64,000 bases of DNA from Brevipalpus yothersi (GCA_003956705.1 QZCP01000082.1:1-64000), one strand, 5' to 3'. Counted from the stretch's first letter, positions 11,393 through 24,081 are shown. Notes: generated by a model from the letters alone, not told the origin. A program made the numbers and translations.

Positions 11393-13255
11393 CTAATGTC
11401 TTGTAATGAATTTGATTTCCAATGGCTGCATCGGTCTTGTTACTGCTTCGAAACAATATTCAACATCTTCAATTTTCTTTTTGGAAATGAATTTGAATTC
11501 ACGCACCAGCAAAGCCATAAATATTTTGATCTCCAGCAGAGCAAATCTTTGACCAATACAATTCCTAGGCCCAGCACTGAAGGGTACAAATGAGAATGGT
11601 GATCTCATTTCATTGTCTAGGAAGCGATCAGGCTTGAATTTCAGTGGATCAGGAAATGATTCAGGATTCCGGTGAATGAAGAAGAAATAAATGTTCACTG
11701 GAAGTCCTTTAGGAAAACGATATCCACATATTGTGGTATCTTCTGGCAAAGTTTTACCAACACGAGGAACCGGTGTGATTAGACGCATACTTTCTTTCAC
11801 ACAAGCATCCAAATATCGATTGGAAACTATTTTGCTATGATCAAAATCCTCTTCTGATGATTTGAAACATGGTTCCAATTCTTGGTAGAGTTTTTCTTGG
11901 ACATCCAGATTGTTACCTGATTGAGAAAGGGGAACATACACTGTACATTCAGAGTTAACCGAATTTTCATTCCGTCGAAGTTTAGCACTTACCCAGAATG
12001 AATATCATCCATGCAATAGCTGTAGAAGTTGTATCATGGCCAGCAAACATAAAAGTTTCTACTTCTTCACGAATATCTTCACTGTCTTTGATTGAAATTT
12101 CATTCTTATCAAGATAAGCAGCAATGAGTAGATCCATCAATGCCCGTCTCTTGCGTTTCTTGATCAAATGTTCAGTTTGATTATCTTTTCTATTTTCACC
12201 ATTTTCACCATTTGATTCAGGATTCTGTTTCAGATATTCAATGCGATGCTTGATAGCTTTCATAGAGAATTCATGAACGGTTTCCAAAGCTTTCTTCACC
12301 TCTTTTCCGACCGATGTATGAAAATATAGGAAATCGTAGCGTGAAAAGATTCCTAAATAACGCTTGAAAAGATGTTTCAAGAGGAATTTGACTGCCCTGA
12401 CATAATTGGGTTTCAGTTCTTTCAGATCTTCACTCGTCAGTCCCATTGCAGTTTCGAGGAGAACTTCAAGAGTTAAAGAAGAGAGATGCTGATTAATGTT
12501 TATCCAATTCTCTTCCTTTTTGTTCTCTTTGATCAGAAATTCATGAAAATTCTTAGAATGTTCAATCATGATCGGGGCAAAATGATCTAAGATATCGAAA
12601 TGAAATGCTGGAGTCATCAATTTACGTCTTGCGTGCCATTTCGTTGAGGTACTAGTCAGTAAGCCATCACGAATCCATGGTCTGAAATATTTATACTGAA
12701 AACCTTTCAGTAGATAATTTTTCTTCGAGAAAATATCCTATTGAAGATACAGTTTTCAATTTTGGATTGAATGAAAGGAAAATTGTCCAAATCAGCTTAC
12801 TGTTGCTCCTTGAGGATCGAGAATAACCAAGACTGGAGACCAGAAGTTCCACATGATATACAGCTTTTGATCCCTGAATTCCCGATAATATTCGACTTCT
12901 TTCCTTATCATAGCTTAAATGTTGAAGTAAAGTTTCCGAAACGATACAGTTATGATAAAATAACGATTCAAAATGGTCAAAACATACCTCCACTTGGATC
13001 ACTCGAGTCTCCTTTCCAAAAATCATGAATATCTCCGAAAAAGAAGTGACTTCTTCGATGAGGCACATTTCGTAATATAAAACACAATCTCAGCTTCTTG
13101 TATACGTTTAAGATCAAGTAAACAACAAATATGGCCAAAAATGAATTGAAACTCCAGTTGACCAGTGTCTTAAAATCACTATCAAAGTATTCAAGCATAA
13201 TTATTCTAATGAAATCCTCAAGCCAACCACTTATTTGACATGAAATGGAAATCAA
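11393..13255 (-). CDS. Cytochrome P450, CYP4-like
   Basis: Haem monooxygenase of the microsomal type; CYP4 members oxidise fatty acids or xenobiotics. Exons on the minus strand: 13255 (or 13198)-12988, 12898-12801, 12737-11993 and 11916-11393, with phases 1, 0, 1. The two in-frame starts give 544 or 525 aa; 13198 gives a more usual length. Features in order: N-terminal membrane anchor (SFNSFLAIFVVYLILNVY); the helix-C region GLLTSTSTKWHARRKLMTPAFHF, which is CYP4-typical; helix I AGHDTTSTAIAW with the conserved Thr; helix K ESMRL (ExxR); and the haem loop FSAGPRNCIG, with the ligand Cys near residue 471 (525-aa count). The stretch NGENGENRKDNQTEHLIKK is a low-complexity insertion before helix I. 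All signature residues are intact, so the enzyme is expected to be active; the substrate is unknown. Confidence 0.93.
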
Positions 13256-15288
13256 GAGACTTCTGATAGTGGTCGAGAACTAATTCTTCCGAAATACTAA
13301 CAGGTTGGCATCACAAAATCATATAATCATGATTCAAATCTTTTTATATCGAAGCTCAGGTAGACTTTGATCCTTCTCTCTCATCGGGAGTCATTCGGAT
13401 TTAATGAGATGTGAGAGCTAAAACGGTGTTCACCTATAAGTGTCGGAGAATTGTTTTTCAAACTTGCTGAAGACAAGTCCTCATTTTTCGTGAACCATCT
13501 GATAAAGTATCTGAACTATGTAGATAAACCAAATAAACTCATTGGATACCAATTTAGCACTGAATATTATGTTTTTGACCCTCTTTATTCCTCTTCGTTT
13601 CCTCTAGAGTTTCGTATCATTATACAAAGATAGATGGTGTAGATGCACAGAATTTCCTATGATATTGATAAAGATAGTGTAGACTCAGGCAAATCAATGA
13701 GAATGTTATTCAGATCAAAAACTAGATTGTTCTTAAAGAATTCAATTCATTAGAAGGTTCCTCTCCTGTTACCTTGGAAAGTCATATGGACTAAAATTTT
13801 GAGCCAGTGGCGATCTACCATCCTTCAATTCTCTATGAATTTGGATTCATGAGCAACTTTCATCATCAATCCACCAAATTTTTTTGATTTGGTGCTAATT
13901 ACTTGGGAAAGACTGGTTCATATCTAAACCTAAATTGCTTGTTGGAACAATCACCCATGAAATGTAGATCTTGATGATGTAAATTCATGGTACATAGGAT
14001 GTATCAATCAGATTGAAAATATCAGTTAACCGAGAGTGAATTGTATCATGATCATATTATTAGTCTTCGATTGGAGCTATGAAATAATTGGAAAGAGTAG
14101 GCCCTGGCATGAAGGAAAAGTTGCTCTCAAATCGATTATTTTGAATATGTGTCCAAAAGAAGACTGAACTATCGTAAAGAATGAGTATCAGATCAATACC
14201 ATCATCGATATCTTCATTGAAAGAAGAATTCAAGGGTTGAACGGCATGAACTATTTTCGGACTAGATTATTGGAGAAAATTGTTTCCTAGAAATATCACA
14301 GGAAAGAAAATTACACTCTGATAGAGAAATGTTTTCTTGAGTTAAATGAATTATCTTCTAAAAATCATCATTCTTATCATGATGGACTTTTGATCGATCT
14401 CTCATAAAGTTGATAGCTAGGACTGAACTTTTCTCCGTATTCATATGTTCATGTAGGTGAACCGTTTTCATTTCGATCAGCTTAGAAAATCAACTCAGAT
14501 TAATATCAATCAGCATTAAAATTGTTCGAAAAAAGTGAGCAATAACTTCACTCTACAGCCACATAATATGATCAAGTAACGTTCAAAAGAGTCCATGATA
14601 ATAATGTCACTGAGCAGAAAATAGCAAACTCTCCTACGGACTTTGAACGCTCATTCTTATTCCACTTTATTTATTCTTATTAATCCGCCCTGTCTGTCTC
14701 TCCTCCCATAGCTATGGAGAATTGCTCTCTCAATCAAATCATCCAGTAGCAATCGATTCATTAACATCCACAGCTCATCGGTAGCCAAATTGATATTGAT
14801 CAAAAACCGCAAAACTCCCGCGCTCACAAGTGATAATTTATATTCTTTTTCTTCCACTTTCATGGTATGTACGACTTGAGATGTTGAGCATCTTGGAGAG
14901 TCTAAAGTTCAGCTCCCGGAAAAAGATTGATGCGGAAGGGAAGTGAGTAAGAGAGAGAGAGAGAGAGAGAGAGCTCAAAGTTCACAAACAAGCTTTAATG
15001 GGAATAAATAGGAATAAACACAAATACACACAATTGAATAGACAATTGAAAACTTTCAGCACATAAACGAAAGAGGGAAAGTAATAAAAGAGCAGCATCG
15101 GCAGTATATTAGTGATCGAGGTCTTTCAGAGAAAGGTGGATAATTTATCTGTAATTTGAATTTTCATGACAATTAAGAATTTTCACATTGTGTATTAATT
15201 TTCTATCAGTTATTACAAGAGTCTTGATGACCTACTCTACTATTCAGTATTCCATATTATCTGTTACATTGAGCGCTCTCTACGAAGC
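13256..15288. other. Intergenic; one small doubtful frame and a (GA)n tract
   Basis: Two kilobases without a recognisable gene. It holds the P450 5' flank, a 68-codon minus-strand frame (separate entry), a (GA)n tract at about 14951-14973 and the 5' flank of the first acyl-CoA synthetase. Confidence 0.5.
14657..14863 (-). CDS. Small doubtful open frame, 68 aa
   Basis: Begins MKVEEKEYKLSLVSAG and continues with an amphipathic, Leu-rich stretch (ELWMLMNRLLLDDLIERAI) and a basic end. The composition looks more protein-like than most short frames nearby, and the body predicts as helix. It has no family resemblance I can name, no neighbouring exon that I can join, and may be chance. Confidence 0.2.
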   Translation of the reverse strand: MKVEEKEYKLSLVSAGVLRFLININLATDELWMLMNRLLLDDLIERAILHSYGRRDRQGGLIRINKVE

Positions 15289-17633
15289 ATGGCAACTCTT
15301 TCCAGTTCCATCATGTTGTGGAAAATGATCAAAGTTATTCTTCTTGTTGTTTTTTGGTATGTAACGAGTGTTGTGGACATCGTTCTACTGCCATTTCATC
15401 TTTTCATTCAACATCCATTTGAAAACTATCGGAAAAGCAATCAACGACGGATCAAAACAATACCATCAACTTCAGAAACCGAAAAGTTTTTTGATGGAAA
15501 GCTCGTTAGTGGACCTCTACAGAGATGTGATGAACTTTCAGCTGATGAAGAACGATTTGAAATAGGATCATGGAAAACAATGTGTGGATGGTTAGATTAT
15601 GTGACCAGAAAGTATGGTGACAAGCCTTGCTTAGGTACTCGGTCTCAGATTTCGGAAGTAACGGAGACAGATGCCAATGGAAAAACAATCAAAAAGCCTG
15701 TTCTTGATGACAACTACAAATTCATCACTTTCTCGGAAGTCATGAGTCGTGTTAACATAATTTCTCAAAGTTTAAAGGCAATTGGAATCGAAAGCAAACA
15801 GATTGTACCAATTATTGCTGAGAACCGTGAAGAATGGGTCATAATTTCACGAGCTGTGTGGAAAATTGATGCAACTTTGGCCACATTATTACCCAATTCT
15901 GGTACTGATGCGATCATCCATGTCTTAAACGCAACCGAAGCTACTCATATTTTCACAAGCCAAAAGTTTCTTCATAAGTTACAAGAACTCAAAGCTACTG
16001 GAAAGCTTCCACATCTTCATACTGTTGTATATTTTCCTGATATTTTTTCCAATCTTCGAACCGAATCTATTGAAGAATTTAAACTCATTTCTTATCAAAG
16101 TCTTATGAATAGTAACATTAGCCTCAATCAATCGGCGCAACAATCGATCACCAATGGATCGGATATAGCCCTAATAATGTACACATCTGGATCAACTGGA
16201 GTACCAAAAGGTGTCATGATAACTCATCACAATTTGATAGCTTCATTCAAAGGCTATCTGACCAGTGTTTTAGCTGATTATGATCTCAAGCCAGATGAAG
16301 TTTATCTGAGTCTATTGCCACTGTCTCACATATATGAGTTTGCTGCCCAAGTGATGATGTTAACATTGGGTGTTCCAATCGCATTCTCAAGTCCGACAAC
16401 ATTTATCAATGGTGCTCCAGGCTTGAGTAAAAATTCAAAAGGTGATGCAATTCTGGTTCGTCCAACATTGGTTCCTTGTGTTCCCCTAATCTTAGAACGT
16501 ATCAAGAGATCGATTGAAGATAAACTTGCCACAAAGCCATTAATATCATTCATATTTCAATTTTGTCTCCAATACAAAAAATTTTGGCACAAATTGGGCT
16601 TCAACACACCTCTACTTGATACCACAATCTTTTCATCAACACGAAATGCTTTCGGTGGTAATGTTCGAATGATGTTCACTGGTGGAGCTCCTCTTCTGGA
16701 AGATACTCAAGAATTTATATCTCTGGTAATGAATGTAAAACTTTTGCAAGCATATGCATCAACGGAAACCACTGCAGGCGCTTTTCTCATGGATCTGAAT
16801 GATCGGTCCTATGGACGTTGTGGAGCTCCATTGAACGGAATTACTGTTAGATTAGTAGAGTGGGAAGAAGGTATGATATATCAACTAATGTTTATAATGA
16901 TCATCTTATTAATAACTTTCATTGAAGGTGGATATTCGCCACAAGATAAGCCCAATCCTCGTGGTGAGGTTTACATCGGAGGACCAACAGTGGCCATCGG
17001 CTATTATAAAGATGAAGTAGAAACAAAGAACCATTTTTTAATAAACTCTAAAGATGAGATCAGATATTGGGCTTCTGGTGATATTGGGGAGCTATTCCCA
17101 GATGGAACAATTCGTATTATTGATCGTCGCAAAGATCTAGTTAAATTGTTCAATGGTGAATATATTTCACTTGGAAAGGTATATTATAAGCTATTAATAC
17201 TTATCCAATTCTATTTTGATTTATTTTTAATGAACTTTTTACTCTTCTCTCATTGAAGGTAGAAGCCATTCTGAAGAACTGTCCATTGGTCGATAATATC
17301 TGTGTCCATGGATCTTTTGCCAAACCTTACGTTATCGCTCTCATCTCTCCCAATCGTGATAATTTAACCAAGCTGGCTGAATCACTTGGAAAGAGTGGTA
17401 AAATTTTTGAAGATCTGTGCCGAGATGAAGAAATTATCAAGACGATTCTTGACCAACTCACAAAAGAAGGCATAATGAAAGGTCTGGCTCGGTTTGAGAT
17501 CCCAAGACGTATTCTGATTTGTTCTCAAGAATGGACTCAAGAGAATGGTTTAATAACTGGTGCAATGAAAATAAGAAGACATGAAATCAAAAGGTGTTAT
17601 GAGAAAGAGATTGAAATGCTCTATGAAGTTTGA
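15289..17633 (+). CDS. Long-chain acyl-CoA synthetase, ACSL3/4-like (copy 1)
   Basis: Activates long-chain fatty acids to acyl-CoA using ATP, at ER or lipid-droplet membranes. Exons 15289-16870, 16928-17178 and 17259-17633 give 735 aa. An N-terminal membrane anchor (about residues 12-40) precedes the adenylate-forming domain. Visible motifs are the AMP-binding P-loop MYTSGSTGVPKG (about residue 297), the adenine-binding YASTETTAGA, and the fatty-acyl-CoA synthetase signature spanning GDIGELFPDGTIRIIDRRKDL to GEYISLGK, split from VEAILKNCPLVDNI by intron 2. This ending, with NG/SLGK-VEA, matches the ACSL3/4 subgroup. Intron 1 is 57 nt, a multiple of three with no stop, so reading through it would insert 19 hydrophobic residues. 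A close paralogue lies at 19674-22016. Confidence 0.93.
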
Positions 17634-18184
17634 ATAAATGTCGATATCTTCCACGAAACTTGAGATAACCAGAAAACTTTCTTCTCGGCTTGGATTTTAA
17701 CATCCGCTGAATACTTTTCGGCTAAAAATATTTTAGGATCAAATTATCTGGATTCAGAAGAACTATCCTCGAAAAATTTGAATTTCTATAGCTTGATAAT
17801 ATTTCTACCAAATAATCAAATGATTAGCTGTAGCACAGTAATTATCACAGACAATTTCGAATCTAATCTTGATAGGAAATCTCCATGTGATGGAAGGCGC
17901 TTAAATAATCTCAAGTTTACCATGTCTAGAATCAAATGTTCACTCTATCTCACTGAATATAAGTTTTTAATTTCATCATAACTACCATATGAACGGATAC
18001 TTATCAGTACATCAGAATAGTTTCAAATGGACTAAGAATATCTTTTTTCATGAGTTATGTGAAACATTTTTGGTGGCTATATGAATCGATGAACAAGTTT
18101 ATTAGCTTTCTCTAACCAGCTTTGGCGCAACCTGTGGAATGAAGATTTTTTCCTAGAAATTTTTCTCTTGTTGCTAATTTCATC
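17634..18184. other. Intergenic, no gene recognised
   Basis: AT-rich 3' flank of the first synthetase and 5' flank of the thioesterase; nothing else supportable. Confidence 0.5.
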
Positions 18185-18697
18185 ATGTCTGGCTCATCAA
18201 TCCTAAAGTTTATACAGCAATCTTTCCGTCAAAGTCTTGAGACAACTGTTTTTAACCGTTTGGCAGATAAGGTAAATATTTATGATTGTCCATTCAGTAA
18301 ATAATTGTAACTTTGTATCTCCTTCATCCCACAGGTGAACATTGTTGAAGCTGGCCATGGAAATCTGACTGCAGAAATTAAAGTTGAAGAGAATCATATA
18401 AATCATTTCAAGATGATGCATGGTGGTATAGTTACTACATTGGCTGATATACTTTCAAGTGCAGCTTTTTTGACTCTACATATTAAGGAAAATGATGTGT
18501 TTACGGGTCCAAAAAATGTATCCATAAAGCTTGACATGACATTCTTGAAACCAATACCATTGGGCAGTGTTTTGGTTGTAAAGTGTTTCACTGTTAATCA
18601 AGGTAAAACTCTTGCCTTAGCTCAAATAGATTTCCAGGACAAAGCTAGCGGAAAAGTCTTGGCCAAAGGAAATCATTTGATGTTTGTTAAACAGTAA
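18185..18697 (+). CDS. ACOT13-like acyl-CoA thioesterase (hotdog fold)
   Basis: Hydrolyses acyl-CoA to free fatty acid and CoA, the reverse of what the flanking synthetases make. Exons 18185-18271 and 18335-18697 give 149 aa, close to the roughly 140 aa of the family. Exon 1 encodes an N-terminal helix ending VFNRLADK; exon 2 carries the hotdog domain with the active-site segment MMHGGIVTTLADILSS (HGG plus the acidic residue in the central helix, residues about 57-73), then the strands SIKLDMTFLKPIPLG and GKVLAKGNHLMFVK. The start at 18185 keeps the family N-terminus and leads directly to a GT donor in phase 0. It sits between two acyl-CoA synthetase genes on the same strand. A decayed duplicate lies at 10060-10490. 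Confidence 0.92.
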
Positions 18698-19601
18698 ACT
18701 AAAAGATCGAAGTAACATCGTCAACTTAGGATGCTATCAACATTGTTCTCCTGGTCATCAATAGAGCTTGATAATCTGCGGGCTTCAGCTCATAACAATC
18801 ATCACGAACTGCCATACTGATCCCAAGACAATAATCTATACGTTCAAAAATAAAAAAGATCAATTCATAATAAATTATGCTAATTCTAATTATTTAATTA
18901 TTTGATTATTTTTAATATTAGAAAACCGGTTAAAGTTTTGCTCATCACAGACGCCCTCTATAAACAAATGATTATTACCGTTATTTTCGCGCTTCCAACC
19001 AAAACATGCGGGAACGATGTACGAAAGTTGGAAAAGTTTTTCTATTGATATTGACTCGAGATTTGGTGTGGAAATAATGTTCAAAGTTGACCCAATTTTT
19101 TTGTTTTTCCAACGGAAAAGGATCTGCTGAAAATTATTCATTCATAGATAAGAACAGTGATAAGACAGATATACTCTGATGAGGCAGCTCATCTGTGGGA
19201 GTTTGGCCGCTATCAGGTCTGATACAGAGTGTGGCTGAGTTCATTCACATACATACGATTGGCTGTAGGGTGAAACTTTTACACAGATCATGGCTACGAT
19301 CTACAAAAAAATTCAAAAATTCGATGAGTGAACATCCTCAACAACCGATTGCATAGACTTCTTCATCATCATCCTATCTGTTTTCCTTTTCAACTTCCGT
19401 TCAGCATTACATCTTCCTTTCTCTCTTCTGTGCTCTACAGAAAGTAGCCATGATGATTTCACTCGCTTCATCATCAGCTTAAATGTGTTTTTGCCTATTT
19501 CAAAATCTGGATGCCCATGCTCATGAAATTAGTGGAAACAGAGCAGAATAACCTGAGCTCTCAATTTTGCGACATGAAAGATATTTGATCTGTAAATTTA
19601 T
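18698..19601. other. Intergenic; part duplicated at 10.7 kb
   Basis: The first 350 bp share blocks with 10680-10800, downstream of the thioesterase pseudogene. The rest is the 5' flank of the second synthetase with no recognisable gene. Confidence 0.5.
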
Positions 19602-22016
19602 GTGAATTTATGTAGTTTCTTTGAGAAGAAGCGAAGCCTATCTGCTCTCAAAATATTGTATACATATATCATTATGTTTAATGAAGTGGTTAGAAGTTTT
19701 CTATTCATTGTTTTCTGGTCCATAACAAGTGTTGTGGACATCGTTCTACTGCCATTTCATCTTTTCACTCAACATCCATTTGAAAACTATCGGAAAAGTA
19801 ATCAGCGACGGATCAAAACAATACCACAAACTTCAGAAACCGAAAAGTTTTTTGATGGAAAGCTCGCAAGCGGACCTCTACAGAGATGTGATGAACTTTC
19901 AGCTGATGAAAAACGATTTGAAATAGGATCATGGAAAACAATGTGTGGATGGTTAGGTTATGTGACCAGAAAGTATGGTGACAAGCCTTGCTTAGGTACT
20001 CGATCTCAGATTTCGGAGGTAATGGAAACAGATGCCAATGGAAAAACAATCAAAAAGCCTGTTTTTGATGACAACTACAAATTCATCACTTTCTCGGAAG
20101 TCATGAGTCGTGTTAACATAATTTCTCAAAGTTTAAAGGCAATTGGAATCGGAAGCAAACAGATCGTACCAATTCTTGCCAAGAATCGTGAAGAATGGGT
20201 CATAATTTCTCGTGCTGTGTGGAAGATTGATGCGACTTTGGCCACATTATTACCCACTTCTGGTACTGATGCGATCATTCATGTCCTGAACACAATTGAA
20301 GCTACTCATGTTTTCACGAGCCAAAAGTTTGTCAAAAAGGTACAAGATCTCAAAGTAGCCGGAAAGCTTCCTCATCTTCACTCTGTCGTGTATTTTTCGG
20401 ATCCTTTCCATGGGCCAGAAGACAAGCCGATTGAGAACCTGAAGCTGATCTCTTACTCAAGTCTTCTCACTGAAAACAACAATACATTGGGATCATCACC
20501 AACCGTCAAAGGATCTGATATCGCTCTCATAATGTACACCTCGGGATCAACTGGAGTGCCGAAAGGTGTTATGATAACTCACGATAATTTGATTGCTGCC
20601 GTTAGAGGCTTGATTACAAGTATCATGGCGCACTATCATGTCAAAAAAGATGAAGTTCATTTGAGTCTATTGCCATTATCTCATATTTATGAGTTTGCTG
20701 CTCAAACCATGATGTTGACATTGGGAATCCCAACTGCATTCTCAAGTCCGGCAACATTCATCAATGGTGCTCCAGGCTTGAGTGAAGGTTCGATAGGTGA
20801 CATCAATTTGATCCGACCAACAATCATACCTTGTGTTCCATTGATCCTGGAACGTATTAAGAGTTCAATTGAAGACAAACTCAAACACAAGCCATTACTT
20901 GACATTCTTTTTCATTTTTGTTTGAAATACAAAAAATTTTGGCATAAAATCGGCTTTGATACACCACTGATAGATAAATTAATTTTCGCCTCTACTCGAA
21001 ATGCTCTTGGTGGTAGAGTTCGTGTTCTATTAGTTGGTGGAGCTCCTCTTCTGGAAAATACTCAAGAATTTATATGTCTGATAATGAATGTGAAACTTTT
21101 ACAAGCATATGCATCAACTGAAACTACTGCAGGAGGATTCCTTATGGATCTGGATGACCGATCGTATGGACGCTGTGGAGCTCCATTGAATGGTGTGACT
21201 GTCAGATTGGTAGAATGGGAAGAAGGTAAAATCAGAACTCAATGATAATCCATTCCCGAATTGATTTAATTGATTCAATATTTTCGTTCCCATTTCTATG
21301 AATCAAAAGGTGGATATTCCCCGAAAGATAAACCCAATCCTCGTGGTGAAGTTTACATTGGGGGTCCATCAGTGGCTTTGGGTTACTATAAAGATGAGGA
21401 ACAAACAAAAAACCAGTTCGTGTGTGACCCACATGGAAATTTAAGATATTGGGTTTCTGGTGATATTGCTGAAATTTTTCCAAATGGGACCATTCGTATT
21501 ATTGATCGTCGCAAAGACTTGGTGAAACTATCTTTCGGGGAGTATATTTCACTCGGAAAGGTATTTACAATCTCTTTCTCTTTCTCTTTCTCAACTTCTT
21601 CAGTTCTGATCAGAATTTTATTATCTCTTTTCTCCAATTAGGTTGAAGCAGTTTTCAAGAATTGTCCATTGGTTGATAATATTTGCATCTATGGATCTTT
21701 TTCGAAACCTTATGTTATCGCTCTTATCTCTCCTAATCGTAATAATCTGACCAAGTTAGCTGAATCTCTCGGAAAGAGTGGCGAAAATTTCCAGGATCAG
21801 TGTCGAGATGAGGAAATCATTAGAACGGTTGTTGATCAGCTCACGAAAGAAGGCATGGAAAAAGGATTAGCTCGATTTGAAATACCGAAGCACGTTTTAA
21901 TTTGCTCTCAAGAATGGACTCAAGACAATGGATTAGTGACTGGTGCGATGAAAATAAGAAGACACGAAATAAGAAAGTACTATGAAAACGAAATTGTCAA
22001 GCTGTTTGGGGTATGA
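19602..22016 (+). CDS. Long-chain acyl-CoA synthetase, ACSL3/4-like (copy 2)
   Basis: Tandem paralogue of the gene at 15289, with the same three-exon plan: 19602 (or 19674)-21225, 21310-21560 and 21642-22016. The ATG at 19674 (MFNEVVRSFLFIVFW) aligns better with copy 1 and gives 725 aa; the upstream in-frame ATG at 19602 adds 24 residues. The membrane anchor, AMP-binding MYTSGSTGVPKG, YASTETTAGG and the fatty-acyl-CoA synthetase signature ending GEYISLGK are intact. The first about 190 residues are nearly identical to copy 1 while residues after about 230 differ more, suggesting recent conversion or selection on the N-terminal part. Intron 1 (84 nt) contains an in-frame stop, unlike copy 1. 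Fatty-acid activation is the expected role. Confidence 0.92.
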
Positions 22017-22641
22017 ATGACTGAGGATTGAGTTGGATTATTATCATTTGTAATGAATTTTTGAGGTTTTGATGATAATCATTTCATATTGATTCAATTT
22101 TTAATCAGTCTCTAGATTCTGGTTACATGATGAAATGAAACTCTACATACTGATTAGAAGAAGCAGTTCAATACACTATGCTGTTCTGGTCGTAGATGAT
22201 TAATTTCGCGAATTTTTTGTAAGCTCGGCATCTCGAATCATCATGATCCTGTGGGATGAATCAATGCTACGACCAAATACGATGCTTTCTATTTGCTTTT
22301 CGGATGTTTTGTCTCACGGCTTGTAGAAACTCCTCCCTTCCATTTGTGAGATAACGAAATTGTGTCATTTGAATTGATTTATCAGGATCGAGGCTCAAAA
22401 AATTCTCTCTCACTATCACTATTAACCTTGGGACAAAGAGATAATTGCTTAGCTTGCAGATGGGATCTGAATCAACATACTATCACGTTCATTTGGGGTA
22501 ATTATCAGGAGAAAGTTAGTTAGAGAAATTTTGTTGTTTTTTTTTAGTTTTACTGTTGAAATCAAGCAGTCTCTCGAAATCGAAAAATTTATAGTGAGTG
22601 AACTTACCTAGTGAAAAAAAGTCTAATTTGATTTATTGGAA
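22017..22641. other. Intergenic, no gene recognised
   Basis: 3' flank of the second synthetase and 5' flank of the first UGT. No coding potential seen. Confidence 0.5.
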
Positions 22642-24081
22642 ATGGGTGAAAAATATCGATTTCTTCTATCAGCCATGTCAGCGTAAGTTGCTTAGTCCAA
22701 ATGACACTTTTTTGAGCAAAAAACTTGTATATTTGGGTGTTTATTTGCATACATGTGCAATTGTTTCTCCTTCAGAATGGGGCATATCAACGCTGTGGCT
22801 GGTTTTGGTGATTTACTGAAATCCCGGGGTCATCATGTGATATTCACTCAAAATGAAAAGTTTCGAAAGATTGCAGAAGATCATGGATTTGAATTTATAC
22901 CATTCGATGAAAAAATTATGGGAGAAGATGATGCGGGACGATTTTTCCAATGGATGCTGGAGAATTCGGAATATTTTGGAACTAATTGGATTGAGAGAGT
23001 TAAAAATATGACTGAAGAAGATGCTAAAATTTTCATAGCAATGATGGAAGGTAACAAAAAAATTGATAAAGCTCTAGAAAAGGTTTTGGAAACAATTGGA
23101 CACATCGACTGCGCTGTGTATGATATTTTTGGTAAATGTCCGTGCTTTTTGAAACGTAAAGATCTGATAAACATACCTTTATTATCATCCAATCCAATAC
23201 CATTATATCGTTCTGGTCCCAGCCATGGGGGTGGCTTTTCTTTGATCGATCGTGATCTTGTAAAGGAAGCTGAATTTTTGAAAGGTTTCGAACGAATGTG
23301 GTCTGGTACAAAGAAGATGATGAGAGAATGGTTGACCAGTGAAGGATTGGAAGATGTTGCTGATGAGCTGGACAAAGGACGTTTCATTCCGAAACCAGAT
23401 TATTTCGGTTTTTATCATTACCCAGAAGATCTTGATTACACGGAGCTTGGTGAACGAGACCCAGGATGGATTCGAATCGATTCCTGTGTTCGTGAAGATG
23501 ATCCCAATACAAAGTTCGAGGTGCCTGAAGTGTTGAAAGATAAGCCAGGAAAATTGATATACTTTTCATTGGGCTCACTAGCATCATGTGATCATAAGGC
23601 AATGAGAAGAATTTTGGATATTCTGGCCAAAAGTCCACATCGTTTCATAGTGTCCACTGGTCATTTTGGAGATAAGCTAGAGTTGGCCGATAATATGTGG
23701 GGTGAGCCTTATGTGGATCAATTGAAAGTTCTCCAGGCTGTTGACATGGCCATCATTCATGGTGGAAATAATTCATTTGTGGAAGCTCTCTACTATGCAC
23801 GTCCCATTATCGTGATTCCATACTTTTTCGATCAACTTGATAATGCTCAGAGAATTGAAGACAAAGGACTGGGTAGACGTGTTGACATTTGGAATACAAG
23901 CGAAAGTGAACTATTGAAAATTATTGAAGATACTCTCAACAACACAGAGGCTCATGAGAAGATTCGAAAAATCTCCGAAAATATGAGATCATCAACAAGT
24001 AGAGAAAAGGCAGTTAAAATGATCGAGGATTTTATTGAAGAGCGGGAAAAGTCAAAAAATGAATCTAGCCAAAAGCAATAG
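22642..24081 (+). CDS. UDP-glycosyltransferase, bacterial-like GT1 family (UGT-1)
   Basis: Transfers a sugar from a UDP-sugar to small lipophilic acceptors; in spider mites such enzymes act in detoxification. Exons 22642-22682 (41 nt) and 22776-24081 give 448 aa. There is no signal peptide and no C-terminal membrane anchor, unlike animal ER-resident UGTs. The N-terminus reads MGEKYRFLLSAMSAMGHINAV with the catalytic His in GH; the partner Asp is in YDIFGK. The donor site is complete: FSLGSLAS, the PYVDQLKVL block, HGGNNS and FFDQLDNAQRI. Established knowledge: spider-mite UGTs resemble bacterial glycosyltransferases and are considered horizontally acquired. The tiny first exon is supported by an identical arrangement in the other UGT copies at 37829 and 39182. 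Confidence 0.93.

Noticed and set aside
15368..15565. 65-codon frames inside both synthetase genes
   Set aside because: Out-of-frame shadows conserved only because the underlying coding DNA is nearly identical.
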